The notes below the pieces were generated by a model. The model made no database searches, was not told the DNA's origin, and saw only the letters and a list, made by a program, of their open reading frames with translations. Below are positions 38,536 through 49,890 of a DNA stretch of 64,000 nucleotides, piece by piece; positions within the stretch are counted from its first letter, which is position 1; each line of letters opens with the position of its first letter. The stretch spans positions 434,001 through 498,000 of the forward strand of contig JAJNNQ010000126.1 in NCBI GenBank assembly GCA_027886175.1, in the 5' to 3' direction. Position numbers and translations under genes: made by a program. Source of the stretch: Phylloscopus collybita (Eukaryota > Chordata > Aves > Passeriformes > Phylloscopidae).

Positions 38536-39107
38536 TAGAATGATCAAGGTTGGAAGAGACCTACAAGATCATCCAGTCCCACTGCTCACCTGGCACTGCC
38601 ACTGTCGCCCTGAACCGCTAAACCCATCCCTCGATCAGACACCTCTTGAACATATCCAGAGAGAGTGACTCCACCACATCCATGGGCAAGCTATTTCAGT
38701 GCCTGACCCCGGTAACAGTGAAAAAGTTCTTTTTCTAGTATCTAATCTGAATATCACTTGTCTTAAGGCCATTTCCTTTGTCCTCTCACTGTAGGCACCG
38801 TAGGAGAGACCAACTCCTAGCAAGTAACAACCTCCTTGCAGAGAAATTGTGGAGTGGTTAGGTCTTCCCTGAGCCTCCTCTTTTATAGACTAAACAATCC
38901 CATATCCCTCAGACATTCCTTACATGGCATGTTTACTAGATCCTTCGTGAGCCTTGTTGCCCTTCTCTGGACATGGTCCAGAACCTCAAAGTCCTTTTTG
39001 AAGTGGGTGGCCCAAAAATTGACCTAGTACTCGAGGTGCAGCCTCACCAGTGAGGAGTAAGGAGGATGATCTCTGCCCTGTTCCTGCTGGCCACACTGTT
39101 CTTGATA
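38536..39107 (-). mobile_element. CR1 LINE inserted into an older CR1
   Basis: Starts with TAGAATGATCAAGGTTGGAA (antisense CR1 3' end) and runs through typical antisense 3' sequence such as GATCAGACACCTCTTGAACA to a 5' truncation point near CTTGATA. It is flanked on both sides by CAGTCA (38,530-38,535 and 39,108-39,113), a likely target-site duplication. The sequences left and right of it are consecutive parts of one plus-strand CR1, so this is a nested, younger insertion. Confidence 0.85.
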
Positions 39108-39113
39108 CAGTCA

Positions 39114-39755
39114 GGGGAACCTGGACAACTGGCAGGAACAGATGGCAAAGACCTAATGAAATTCAGCAACAACAAACAATCCTTCCCTCAGAAAGGCAGA
39201 GCCCTGCAGTGATGCAGATCGCAGCAGAGGAGCTGAGGAGCAGCGCTGCAGAGACAGGCCAGCGTCCTGGGGGACAGATGTGTGAGCAGCTGTGTGCTCT
39301 GGAGTCAGAAGAGGCCACTGACACCCTGAGCTGTATAAATAACAGTGTGGTGCAGAGAGTGGGGGAAGTGATCATCCTCTGCTTATCATGTGTGGTACTT
39401 GTCCAGATACTTGTGTTTGGTTTGGGGTCCGCACTACAGGAAAAACGTCAGTAAAGTGGAGTGAGTTCAGTATAGGATCATCAGCACAGATGGGGGCCCC
39501 AGGAGGAGATCAGAGGCCCTCAGAGGAGAGGCTGGGGAACTGGGTTTGTTCAGCCTGGAGAAGGATGGCTTTTCTGGTGGGACCTAACAGCAGCTGCCCA
39601 TACCTATGGAGTGGCTGTTGAGAAGCTGCACTCCCAGCTGTGCACAGCAGAAGGACAAGAAGCAAAGATGTTTGAAAGAAGCAATTTCTGTGTCTAGGAT
39701 GTTGGATTAGAGATTTTCCATGGTTACTTCCAATCTAAATTATAGTACTGTGTCA
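39114..39755 (+). mobile_element. CR1 LINE, right part (continues after nested insertion)
   Basis: Resumes with GGGGAACCTGGACAACTGGC, the CR1 stretch that encodes the QRDLDRLE-like segment just after FADD. It runs to the 3' part: GTTCAGCCTGGAGAAGGATG, GTTGGATTAGAGATTTTCCA and CCAATCTAAATTATAGTACT. Frames are broken. Confidence 0.8.
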
Positions 39756-41479
39756 TTATGAAGAGACCTTTGCTGGAAAGCCCTTACACCACCAAGATTG
39801 TTGAGCCTGCCTGCACTTCTGCACTCTTGTAGTTACTATGTAGCAGCAAGGTGTTTTACAGAAAAATATTATGTTGCCTTATATTATTTATTTTTTTATT
39901 TTCTTCAAAACCAAGGAATTGTCCATCTGGAGAAACTGGATTGTTTCTATCCTAATCATTTTATGAATTACCCTGCTGACTTTGCATGAGAGGACAGAAG
40001 TGGTATTATAGTGCTTGGGAGGTGAGGAAGCAGCTAGGGAGGCAATCATTAACTGTGGATATGTACCTAAAACCATTCTTTCTCTCTTACTCAGATAATT
40101 CAGAGTACTGGTAACCCAATTTGAGTTTTAGTCAATACAGAGTTCTGTAACATATGTAGTGGATATATTCACATCTGGTTTGTGTTTTTGTCAATGAGTG
40201 AAGCTGACTTCACTGTAGAAGGCCAGAAAAGGCTAATAAATATGAGACGTGTACTCCTGAGTTAATGGAGGGTATTTTCCCAGTCCTTAGTTCCTAGGAT
40301 TATTGCATTTCCTGAAAGAGACCATGGGTCTTGCCAGTCTTTAGGTATGACATTATGAGGTTTACCCCACTAACTATCTGCAGAACATAAGGAGAATATC
40401 TCTTCATGACACCTTGTCATTTATCATGCCATTTTTCTTCTCTTGTGTAATAAAATCCTCCTGACAGTTTCTGTAGAATTATAAAACTTGAAAAGCATTT
40501 TCTCCTTGTATTCATAGACCTTTGTATTTCTGAAAAACCCATGGGTTCTGTGTGCAGCAGTGACTGTGCAGGACTTTAGACTAGAACAGGAAAAGTCTCT
40601 TTTTAGGGGTGGAGAGGTGAGAAGGCTTTAAGTATTGTTTTTTTTCTTGTTCTTGTTTTGGGATTTTTACGTTTTTCTGTAGTTTGCATTCATTACAGAC
40701 CTGGCTGATATTTCATTGTTGCACTAAACAAGAAGTTTTTTCCTTAATGGGTCGAGGTCCACTACTAAAATTAACTTCTGTCATTTTATGCTCGGGTGTG
40801 TCTTATATTCTTAGGTAAGTTTCATTTTCCAGGGAAAGCTTGCTTTAATCAGCCTTTTTGCTTGTTTTTCTTATTTTCATGCATTAAGAGGATTGGTCTC
40901 CTGTCTTACTCAGGAAACTATCAACTGGACAGGCTATTAACACAGCATATTACAGCATAGCAATGACAGCTGTTTTTCTGTATGTATATTTAAAAAACCC
41001 TGCCTTTGTTCACAGAATTTAGTTTGTCCCATGCCGTGCTGTTGGGAATGAGGCAGAGACAGGCTGTCTAATACTAAGTCAGTTGTTGTCATAAAATAAG
41101 TGGACAGTGTCTTTTCTAGGACAAGGCATAATTCTGCTGCTGAGCCATGGCAGAATTTGGAGGCTAAAATAAACTTGGAATTTTTAAAGGAATTACATTT
41201 CTGTAAAAGTTCCCGGAATGCTAGAAGTCACCATATCTGATCACTGTTCATTCTCTTCATCCTACTGATGAGGAGTTAACTTACTCTACAAGCACATGAA
41301 TGCTGAAATAATAATGAAGAGTGTATCTCTTCTTGTATCTCAGCCAGGAAGGGCATGAATAACCCTAGGGATTACTGCAATACATCTGGAGAGCATGGCC
41401 ACATTCTTTCCAGCTGGTTGGACTTTTCTTCATTACTACTGTGAACTCTGCAATCAAACCTCATCCTCTGTGGATATGC

Positions 41480-41685
41480 AGTACATGTGTGTGCAATTTG
41501 TCACTGGAACAGGCTTTCCTGGGAAGTGGTTGCGGCACCAAGCCTGTCAGAGTTCAAGGAGCATCTGCACAATGATCTCAATCATATGGTAATTGCTAGG
41601 TGGTCGTGTGAGGAGCAGGGAGTTGGACTTGGTGATCCTAATGGGTCCTTTCCAACTTGAGGTATTGTATGATTCTAATTTCACC
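41480..41685 (+). mobile_element. CR1 LINE 3'-end fragment, sense
   Basis: CACTGGAACAGGCTTTCCTG, then GGAGTTGGACTTGGTGATCC and TGGGTCCTTTCCAACTTGAG, ending in a GTATGATTCTAA-type terminus, are standard CR1 3' landmarks. 5'-truncated. Confidence 0.8.
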
Positions 41686-44600
41686 TCACAAGGACTCTGA
41701 GCACTATGCCAGCTGGTTTTATGATGTGAAAGACAAAATTCTGTTGGGGTATGCTGCTGCCAAAACACATCTCTCTCTCGTTACACTCACAGAAATGTGT
41801 GTGTTTGCTAGTCATCTGTAGCAAAGCAGCTTTTGTCTCTTGTTTTATCCTTATTTCTAGCCCAGCCATAGCTGAATATTGTATATGTCAACAGCTGTTT
41901 CTAATCATTCTATTACAGCTTGTGTGAAAAGGACAATGAGGTTTTCATAAGGCATAGAGTCATAGGCACGCTGTCATGAAGGTTATACTTCCTTTGGGAG
42001 TTGACTCTTGAAACATTTGCAGAAGAGGGTGCAAAGTTATGCATTTGGATCTGAGTCTCAAACTGATGACTAAAGCAACATGAGACAGCATTTGGTGTGG
42101 AACATCATGATGAGTACACCTGTTAACATCCCACACACTGAGGAAAACAACCCCCTAAGAAGAAAGAGCTACACAGACTGCATCTTGTGCAAAGCTTTCC
42201 AGTACATTTGTAACCAAGAGAAACAGCTGGAAACAGTATTAGTTGCTACAATACATTTTGTTGGAAGTTATCAGGCTTGTAAGTTTGGGTTTATGGAAAA
42301 GTACATTTCAAAGGCAGTTACAGCATTTTCACAAACTTGTGTATTATATACATGGAGGGGTGTGTTACTTATGTTAAAGAGAAGATATGTTGCACATATA
42401 TATTGTTTGTGACTGTAATGCATACATAGGTTTGTTTGGTTTTTTCCTAACTGGTTTGACTGGGAACCCAGTGAGAATTTTTGTGTTTTCATCACTCTTA
42501 TCAATTATTTAATTTCTTTAAGTTTATGGGAAGAAGTATGGGCTTTGTTGTTGATGAAAATTACTATGGTTTTGCTGTCCAAGTAGCATTTATTACCACT
42601 AAAGCAGTATCATGAGGTTGCCAGAATATTACAGCGTGAACTAAGCCATAGTCTGTAAATTTCCTTAAAAGATTGGTTTTCTGTTTATTTCATTTGGTAC
42701 TATGGATCTGAGATGTGGTATGTGTAGTTATGGATGGTTTGACTGGCTTGCAGAATCTTTCTGTGATTCCAGAGAGGAGTAATATAGATACAGCAAATGT
42801 CTCCTTTACACTTACTGCTGAGTTGTATTAGGAAATCAGCTTAGTCATAGCTCTATTTGTAAACTGTAGAATTTAGTTCTTTAGGATATGCTCCTGACTG
42901 GCTGATCGCTTTGTGCTGGAGTAGTCTGCTGTTTTATCTCTGCAACCATCCAGTGCCATACTTTCCTCAGTACTTTTCCTCCCAAGTGAAGATATATTTC
43001 TTAGAGAAGACGGAACATGACGGGACTGTAAGGATAGCTCCTTTGTGGGTCAGTCAGCATTGGTTGTCAGCCCTTGGGCAGTGGTCCACACCAACTCTGA
43101 GGTCTTGAAGCTTCCAGAATCAAAAGCTAATTCTACACCCCTCCTAGTTAACAGAGTATTGAGTAGATTGTTCTTCAGAAACACAAGAAATTGTTGTCTA
43201 AAATTAAATTAATGTGGTCTCAGGAACACTGCTGTGAGCTTATAGATCTCTAAGAGTACTTTGTCTTGTTCAAACGGATCAACTCCTATCAGATACAGCT
43301 AAAGCTCTGTTTGCTTCTTTTTGTCAAATCTCTGCACAAATAAGGTTTGTTTTTCCCCTCCATCATTTAGAAATGCTTAAGATGATTGATTCATTCTTGC
43401 TTTTCCCAGTTAGAGGATTTTACTGACATTGTTACCAACCAGTCTGTGACCTGTATGCTCCTTGTCCAGTTTCAATCCAGTTTCAAACTTTGCTCCTTTG
43501 CAGAAATTGTCTTTGTGGTGAGTATCACTCAGCCAGCATATTAGAGAGGTAATTAAAGTTCTTGTAACTCACTGAAATGGTGTATTAGTAGACTGAGTTT
43601 ACTGTACTGATACTGAACTGCAGCTTGAGCTAACCCATCAGACCCTTCCATTTCTATCCTTACACCATTAAAAGTAGCACATATCAAGGCCCACATGTCA
43701 TACTTTTCAGAGAACCTTGTTATTTTTATGGAAGCAGTTTATTCTTTTGTTTCACTGGAAAGAGTTGTGAAAAGCCTGGCAATAATTTTTCTCTTTGAAA
43801 TTATTGAAATGATTCATTCAGAACCTTAATATTTTTTACTAATTAATGGATGAGAGTCTTGGCAATGCTTTAGCATGTCTAAGAGTATTTCCATACCTGA
43901 GGCAGAATGGGCAAGGAGTCTACTCTGTTTCTCCTGTGCCTGTTCCTTATGCTCCAGAGCTGTTTTACATGCTCCTTATTTAATTACCAATCTTTAAATC
44001 TTTTAAACGTCATCCTGATGCTTGGGAGAGTGCTGGAAGGTCATCCCAAATTAGTGGAATCTATGTGGCCAGAGTCTCAGTGAAGGAAATTAATTTCTTA
44101 ACACTCAGTAGCTGTTTCTCCCATGTGGATCTGACAAATTGGCCTTCCTCCTGTAAGCTTTGAAGTCCATCTCAGCTACAATTAGCTTAGTAGTGATGAC
44201 TAATACTTGGTCAAGGTAATTAGTTTCATGGACTTTAAGTGCAATGTTAGAATTTTTTGTCTAGAAAGTAGGATTTTCCTATTGGTACTTCTGTTTAAAG
44301 ACAAAGGAGAGTCTGCAGGAGGAACCCATGCAATCTGTAGTCTCAGCACAGATAAACCTCTCAGCTCTGTCTAGTTATACTACAGAATTGTTTGGCTTCC
44401 TCACATAGTGTGCTGACAGCATCCTGTATTTCTATATAGATTAAAAAGAGATCATGAGAAATCAGAAGCAAAGAATGAACACATCCATTTTGTGCTTCAA
44501 AATTGCTTCTTCCCTCCGTTTTAAACGATAAACCTTCCAACTTATTTTTATTTACACAGTCTATTCACCTTGGCATAATTTTTTCCCCTCTTCACAGGAA

Positions 44601-47361
44601 GTCGTATTTCTGTCTGTAAAGTACTGAATTGGTTAGCAGATTCCTTCCAAACAGCTCTTGAAGTCCACATAACTAATCTTGCTTTATAATGGGTGTTTAA
44701 TACTCAGTAAAGCAAAATAGTTGATGTTCTCCTCTTGGTACCAGTTCAGCAATGTAATTAAGCACATTTTACTTTTGGGCTCGTGAGAACCCCTGGAGAT
44801 TTGAAGGGAAATAAGAAAGCCTTTTGTAAAAGTTTATTAAAAAAATAAATGGATGGAGAATATAGGAAAAAAAATCTGCACAAAAGTACTGGTTTTCCTA
44901 TGACTTCTTTGGTTTTTATTTTCATCCATTTTATTATGTACTCATTTGTTTCTGGCACTGAACCCTTGTATAAAACACTTGCTGTCCTGTAAAGGAGAAA
45001 CTGAAGCTGTGGCTGAGTCAGCATCCCCCAGCACAAACCTCCTAGGTTGTGTCTCTTCATAAATCTCAGTGTGGGTGGCATGCTGAAGCTGGGCCAGGAG
45101 GGCATAAGACATGGAAGGGAGAGAGTGCTGAAGAACACAGCTTGGAAGATGGGTTGCATGACCACAGACAGCAGTGTAGTGTGAAATCATGTGAAGCTCG
45201 ATTTTAGCTATGAAATTTGTCGGCCTGCCCCTGAGAAATGCCACATGCTTTTTTCCTAGTCTCTTTTCCTGTTTATTCTCCTCTTGTCATGTCTGTGTTC
45301 TCCTGCACACACAGCAGAAAAGAACACTATTGTAAATGCCGTAGTTAAAACAAACCCTTGCTCTCAGCAAACTCAGCCCAGATACAGGCATGCAGGTTGA
45401 CAGTCTGGGTTAGTTCTCAACACAGTGGATTACTTCTGAATTTTATCATACAGTGGAAGAGAAAGAAGAGATAAGTGTTGGTTGTGTGATAAGTTCAAAA
45501 GAGTAAACTTATTAATAGTTTGGAAAAAGAATTTTACAATCAACTTATTCCTAGTAAGAGTTAAAGAGTCATTTCTAGCAGTTAAAAGTGAATTCACTTA
45601 AGATCTCATTTCATTGTTTGTAATGAGAGCACAAATATTTCATCTGAAATTAAGGTTTTGCATTATGATTAACTTTTCTTTTAAAAAAATGGCAGGAATA
45701 TTGGGTTTTCACTTTACCTAACAATGTATTTAATACAGATGAACAAGACAGTGGTCCTTAGTAACTCTACTCATAGCAAACACTATCTGAGTTAGTATTT
45801 ATTCAATTAAATTTTATTATTATTTTACCAAAAGCCATTGTCTAGGAGTTGCATCCACTTCTGATTCCCTTTGGAAGATCTGCTCCATGCTAAAATCTGT
45901 GCTGTGATTTTTTTTAAAAGCTGACAGAAAAGGTTTATGTTGTGATGTTTTTTTATTTTCTGGAGACTGCAAGGAATTTTGTGTTTTGTAGTCTGATCTA
46001 CCAAGCAGTATCCATACCATAATAGTCTGACTGAGCAGAAGCAGATGCCACAAACTATTAGCCAGTTTCATGTCTGAAGTAAAGGGCTTTTCATAAAATC
46101 CATGGTGGGATTTTTTTTAAGGTTGAATTTCCCAAAAAAGGAAGGATAGCTCTCAGATTCTATATCTACAAACTTCAATTAAATTTAATTAAACATTTAG
46201 CTCTTCAGAGAACTGTTTTCTCCTGTAGAATCTCATTGCTAGGACTCTGTATTAGCTTCCAGATTTCAGAGGGGAACTGACAAGCCAAAGCTGTACTTAA
46301 GGCCTTAAAACCTAGGCCTGCATATGAGGACTCCACCAGTGTAACTTCCTAAAAGTAATTTAACTTTCTGGAAAGCAGATTCTTTAATGGCTCATAGTGC
46401 TCCCAAATTTGGGATGGTAACAATCTCACTATAACTTGTATGTAACTGGCATGCACTTGATAGTTTTAACACTGCCAGTAATTTCATATCTTGATCACTA
46501 CAACAATAACCTATTTGCAGGCACCTGCAGGTGTGGTGTGATAAATCCCAGCTTTACATGCCCTCTGCTTTGTGTATTTTTTAAAGGTGCGTTTTTCCAT
46601 CCTTGCAAATTGCACATCACCAGTGTGTCCTGCATCAGTGGCAGTTCACTCCATCACAGATTAGTAAAACAAGGCTGGAGTACAGTGTCCATAAAAAGTA
46701 TCCTTGTACCTCCTGCCCACAGTGGACAGAATTGTCACATCAGTTTTGATGGCAAAGGCAGACTCAGCAAGGAGGAGCTGTGCTGGCTGTTGTTACTTTG
46801 ACCACTTAACTCCCTGAGGAGTAAGGAAGAGGCAGTGGCTTTCTGCAAGTCCTTTATCAGAGATTCGAAGCAGAGCTGTGCTGCAGCTGTTGGCCTGCTT
46901 ACAAATGCATTTCAGTTCTGCACTGCTCCCCTGGCTCTGCATCTGGCTGTGCAGTTAGGTGTATGAATTTACTTTTGCCCTCTGGGATGGAATCGGAAAG
47001 TCACCTGTGGGGATTGGAACACAAATTAGTTTTCCATTATTTTGTAAAGTGTGTCAAGTACTTAAAGAGTGTTGTCTTTTTTGTGTGTTGCATAAGGTGC
47101 TTGTAAAATTTGACTGAGGTGCTGCAGAGCCTGTGTAGGAAAAGTTGATGGTATGAAGTACAGAGCTGTGTGTTCACATCATGACCTACAGGTGACAACA
47201 AGGAATATGACTGCGAGGCCTCACTGTGGGTATTTGTTAGAACTCTGGAGGCTGAAAATTTCAGGCTTTCTGTGCTAAAAGGTGCTGACCCCTCAAGCAA
47301 GCACCACATTTGACTTAAGGCCGTGGAACAGGCTCCTGAAATTCAGTGATAGCACTGGGGT

Positions 47362-47786
47362 TGTGGGTGTGTAGTTTGAACAGTATTGGGTGATCTCACA
47401 GGGTGAAAAACTTAGAATTTAGGGGTTTAGTATATAGTAGTATATGTGAAGCAATATGGAGGATTTAAGGATTTAAGTTCTGCTTCACCTTCTTCTTCCT
47501 TCTTCATGGGTTTTGGTAGTTTTCTGTAATTGGTTGATAAAGTCCACATTGCAGACTTCAAGCAGTTAGCTATTGGGTTTAAAGTAAAAATAATTTAGGT
47601 GGTATTTCATAATTGGGTGGATTGTCCTTGAAAAGACCTTATAGGATAGAGAAGTACTCCATTTTATCTTTCTACCTTGCTAGTTAGACCTCACGACTTG
47701 TGAAGGCTGTACTATAGATAAGAATTAATAAACACCAAGTCTGAACACAAAACTGACACTCCCATGTATTAATCCCGGCTCTAACA
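47362..47786 (+). mobile_element. Probable solo LTR
   Basis: A block starting TGTGGGTGTGTAG and ending near CTCTAACA, with AATAAA at 47,727-47,732 followed by about 50 bases, the layout of an R/U5 end. I recall similar sequences as ERVL-type LTRs in songbirds. I cannot see a terminal inverted repeat as clear as in the other two LTRs, nor a target-site duplication, so the edges and the call are tentative. No internal retroviral gene adjoins it. Confidence 0.45.
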
Positions 47787-48124
47787 CGAAGAAGAAAAGA
47801 AGATAAAAACCTCACCATGGGTGTTGGGGAGCCTGAGTTCTGTGATGAGTGTTTTAATAGTTCTTGTGATGGTACAAGTCTGCTCCTAAGGAACACGGAT
47901 GAAGTCCAATGAACTTCAAGGGGCCAAATGGACATACTAAGTTTTAAATTTATTCGGCCAAGACAAGAGGTTTAAAACCAGGTGTCTGACTTTCCAGACA
48001 GTATTCTTTGGGTATGATGGTGATTGTGCTGAACATGAGTTCCATGTGGCTCTCTTGTATGCATCTGTGGTATTAGAAGGAAAACCAGGTAGACTGTATT
48101 CATGGATTAATTAGCTAAACTGAG

Positions 48125-49890
48125 TGAAGGAGAAGCATTACTGGACCTGGACTAGTGCGGATGAGCTCATTAGGGAGGTTAAGATTGGAGACTGACTGGA
48201 ATGTAGTGACCATGCCTGGGCTGAGTTCGTGATCCCAAGGAACATGGGCCTGGCAAAGAAAATAATCTGGATGCTGAGTTTAGGAAAGCAAACTTCCAGT
48301 TGTTTAAAGAATTAGTGAATGTGATCCCCTGGGAAGCTGTCCTTAAGGACCGAAGAGCAGACCACAGTTGGCAACTCTTTAAGATCGCTTTTCTTTGCGC
48401 ACAAGAGCTTTCCATCCCAGTGTTTAGAAAATCAAAGAGAGCAGGATAGAAACTGGCATGGCTGAGCCATCTGCTTCTCAAACTGAGGAGTAAGAAGGAA
48501 ATGCATAGCCAGTGGAAGCAGGACAGGTGACCTGGGAAGAGTACAGAGAGTGCAGAGATTGGATGTGTAAGGATGGGTCAGGAAGGCTAAGGCCCAGATG
48601 GAATGGGGCTTTGCAAAGGATGTGAAGAATAACAAGAAAGGATTCTGTAAGTACATAGCTCAAGAAAGGAAGACCAGAAAATAAAGGCTGTGGTAAACAA
48701 GAAGGAAGAATGGTGAAAGCAGAAATGGAAAAATCTGAGGTACTCAATGAGTTCTTCACCTCAGTGTTGGCTGGCAGTCAGGCTTTCCACATTTCTCAAG
48801 TCCCTGAGCCTTGAGGACTGGGGAGAGTAAAGTTCCTATCATTGGCAGTGAAGAGCAGGTATGAGACCACCTGATGAAACTAAACAGGCACAGGTCTGTA
48901 ATGCTTGATGAGACCCCTCCAGGGTCCTGAGGGAATTGAATGATATTCTTGCCAAGCCATTCTGTCATATTTGAAAATTTATGGTGGTCAGGCAAAGTCC
49001 CAGAGACTCGAAAAAGGGAAACATTACTGTTTTTAAAAAGGACAGAAAGGAAGACTTGGAACTACAAAGGGGTGAGCCTCACCTCTGTGCCTGGGAAGAT
49101 CCTCAGGGAAGCAGTGACAGGCACATGCAGGACAAGGGGGTGATCCAAGGCAGCCAGCACGGCTTTACTAAGGACAAATTGTGCCTGACCAACCTGGTGG
49201 CCTTGTATGATGCAGTGACTGCAGTGGCTGACAAGGGAAGACTGACCAATGTCATATACCTAGGTTTGTGTTAAGCCTCTGACATGGTCCCATGTGGCAT
49301 CATAAAGAGGGGTGGCCAGCAGAGACAGGGAGGGGATTCTGCTGTTGGGAGACCCCACCTGCAGTGCTGCATCTAGTTCTGGGGTCCTCAGCATGGGAAA
49401 GGTGCAGACCTGTTGTAGCAGGTCCAAAAGAAGACCATGGAGATGATCAGAAGTCTGAAGCACCTCTCCTGTGAGGACAGGCTGAGAGACCTGGGGTTGT
49501 TCAGCCTGGAGAAGAGAAGGTTCTGGGGAGACCTCGGGGGAGCCTTTCTGTCCCTAAAGAGGGCTTATGAAAAGATGGAGAACAGCTTTCCACATGCACA
49601 CCTAGTGATAGGACAGAGGGGAATGTTTTCAAACTAGAATATGAGAGGTTTAGATTAGATATTAGGAAACATTCTTCATTGTGAGGGTAGTGAGGCATTG
49701 AACCGGGTTGCCTAGGGAAGTTGTGGACAACCCATCCCTGGAAGTGTTCAAGACCAGGCTGGATGGGACTATGAGCAATGTGATCTAGTGTGTTGCATCC
49801 TTACCCATCCATCCTTACTATGGAACTAGAAGATCTTCAAGGTCACTTGCAATCCAACTTGTCCTGTGCTTCTGTGATTGTGATTCCATG
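48125..49890 (+). mobile_element. CR1 LINE, long but decayed copy with internal deletion
   Basis: The longest CR1 copy in the window. Sense-strand landmarks run in the correct order: AAGGAACATGGGCCTGGCAA, AAGAGCTTTCCATCCC, GATGTGAAGAATAACAAG, then reverse-transcriptase coding sequence whose translation includes [20 protein letters not shown], followed by a broken VIYLGLC*ASDMVP. Near 49,300 it jumps past the FADD region to the RPHLQCCI-like segment, so the catalytic core is deleted. It then continues to a normal 3' end. Stops and shifts are frequent; it is inactive. Confidence 0.88.

Noticed and set aside
44758..45165. 135-codon minus-strand open frame in intron 6
   Set aside because: Lysine/phenylalanine-rich low-information translation, no family match, no supporting signals.
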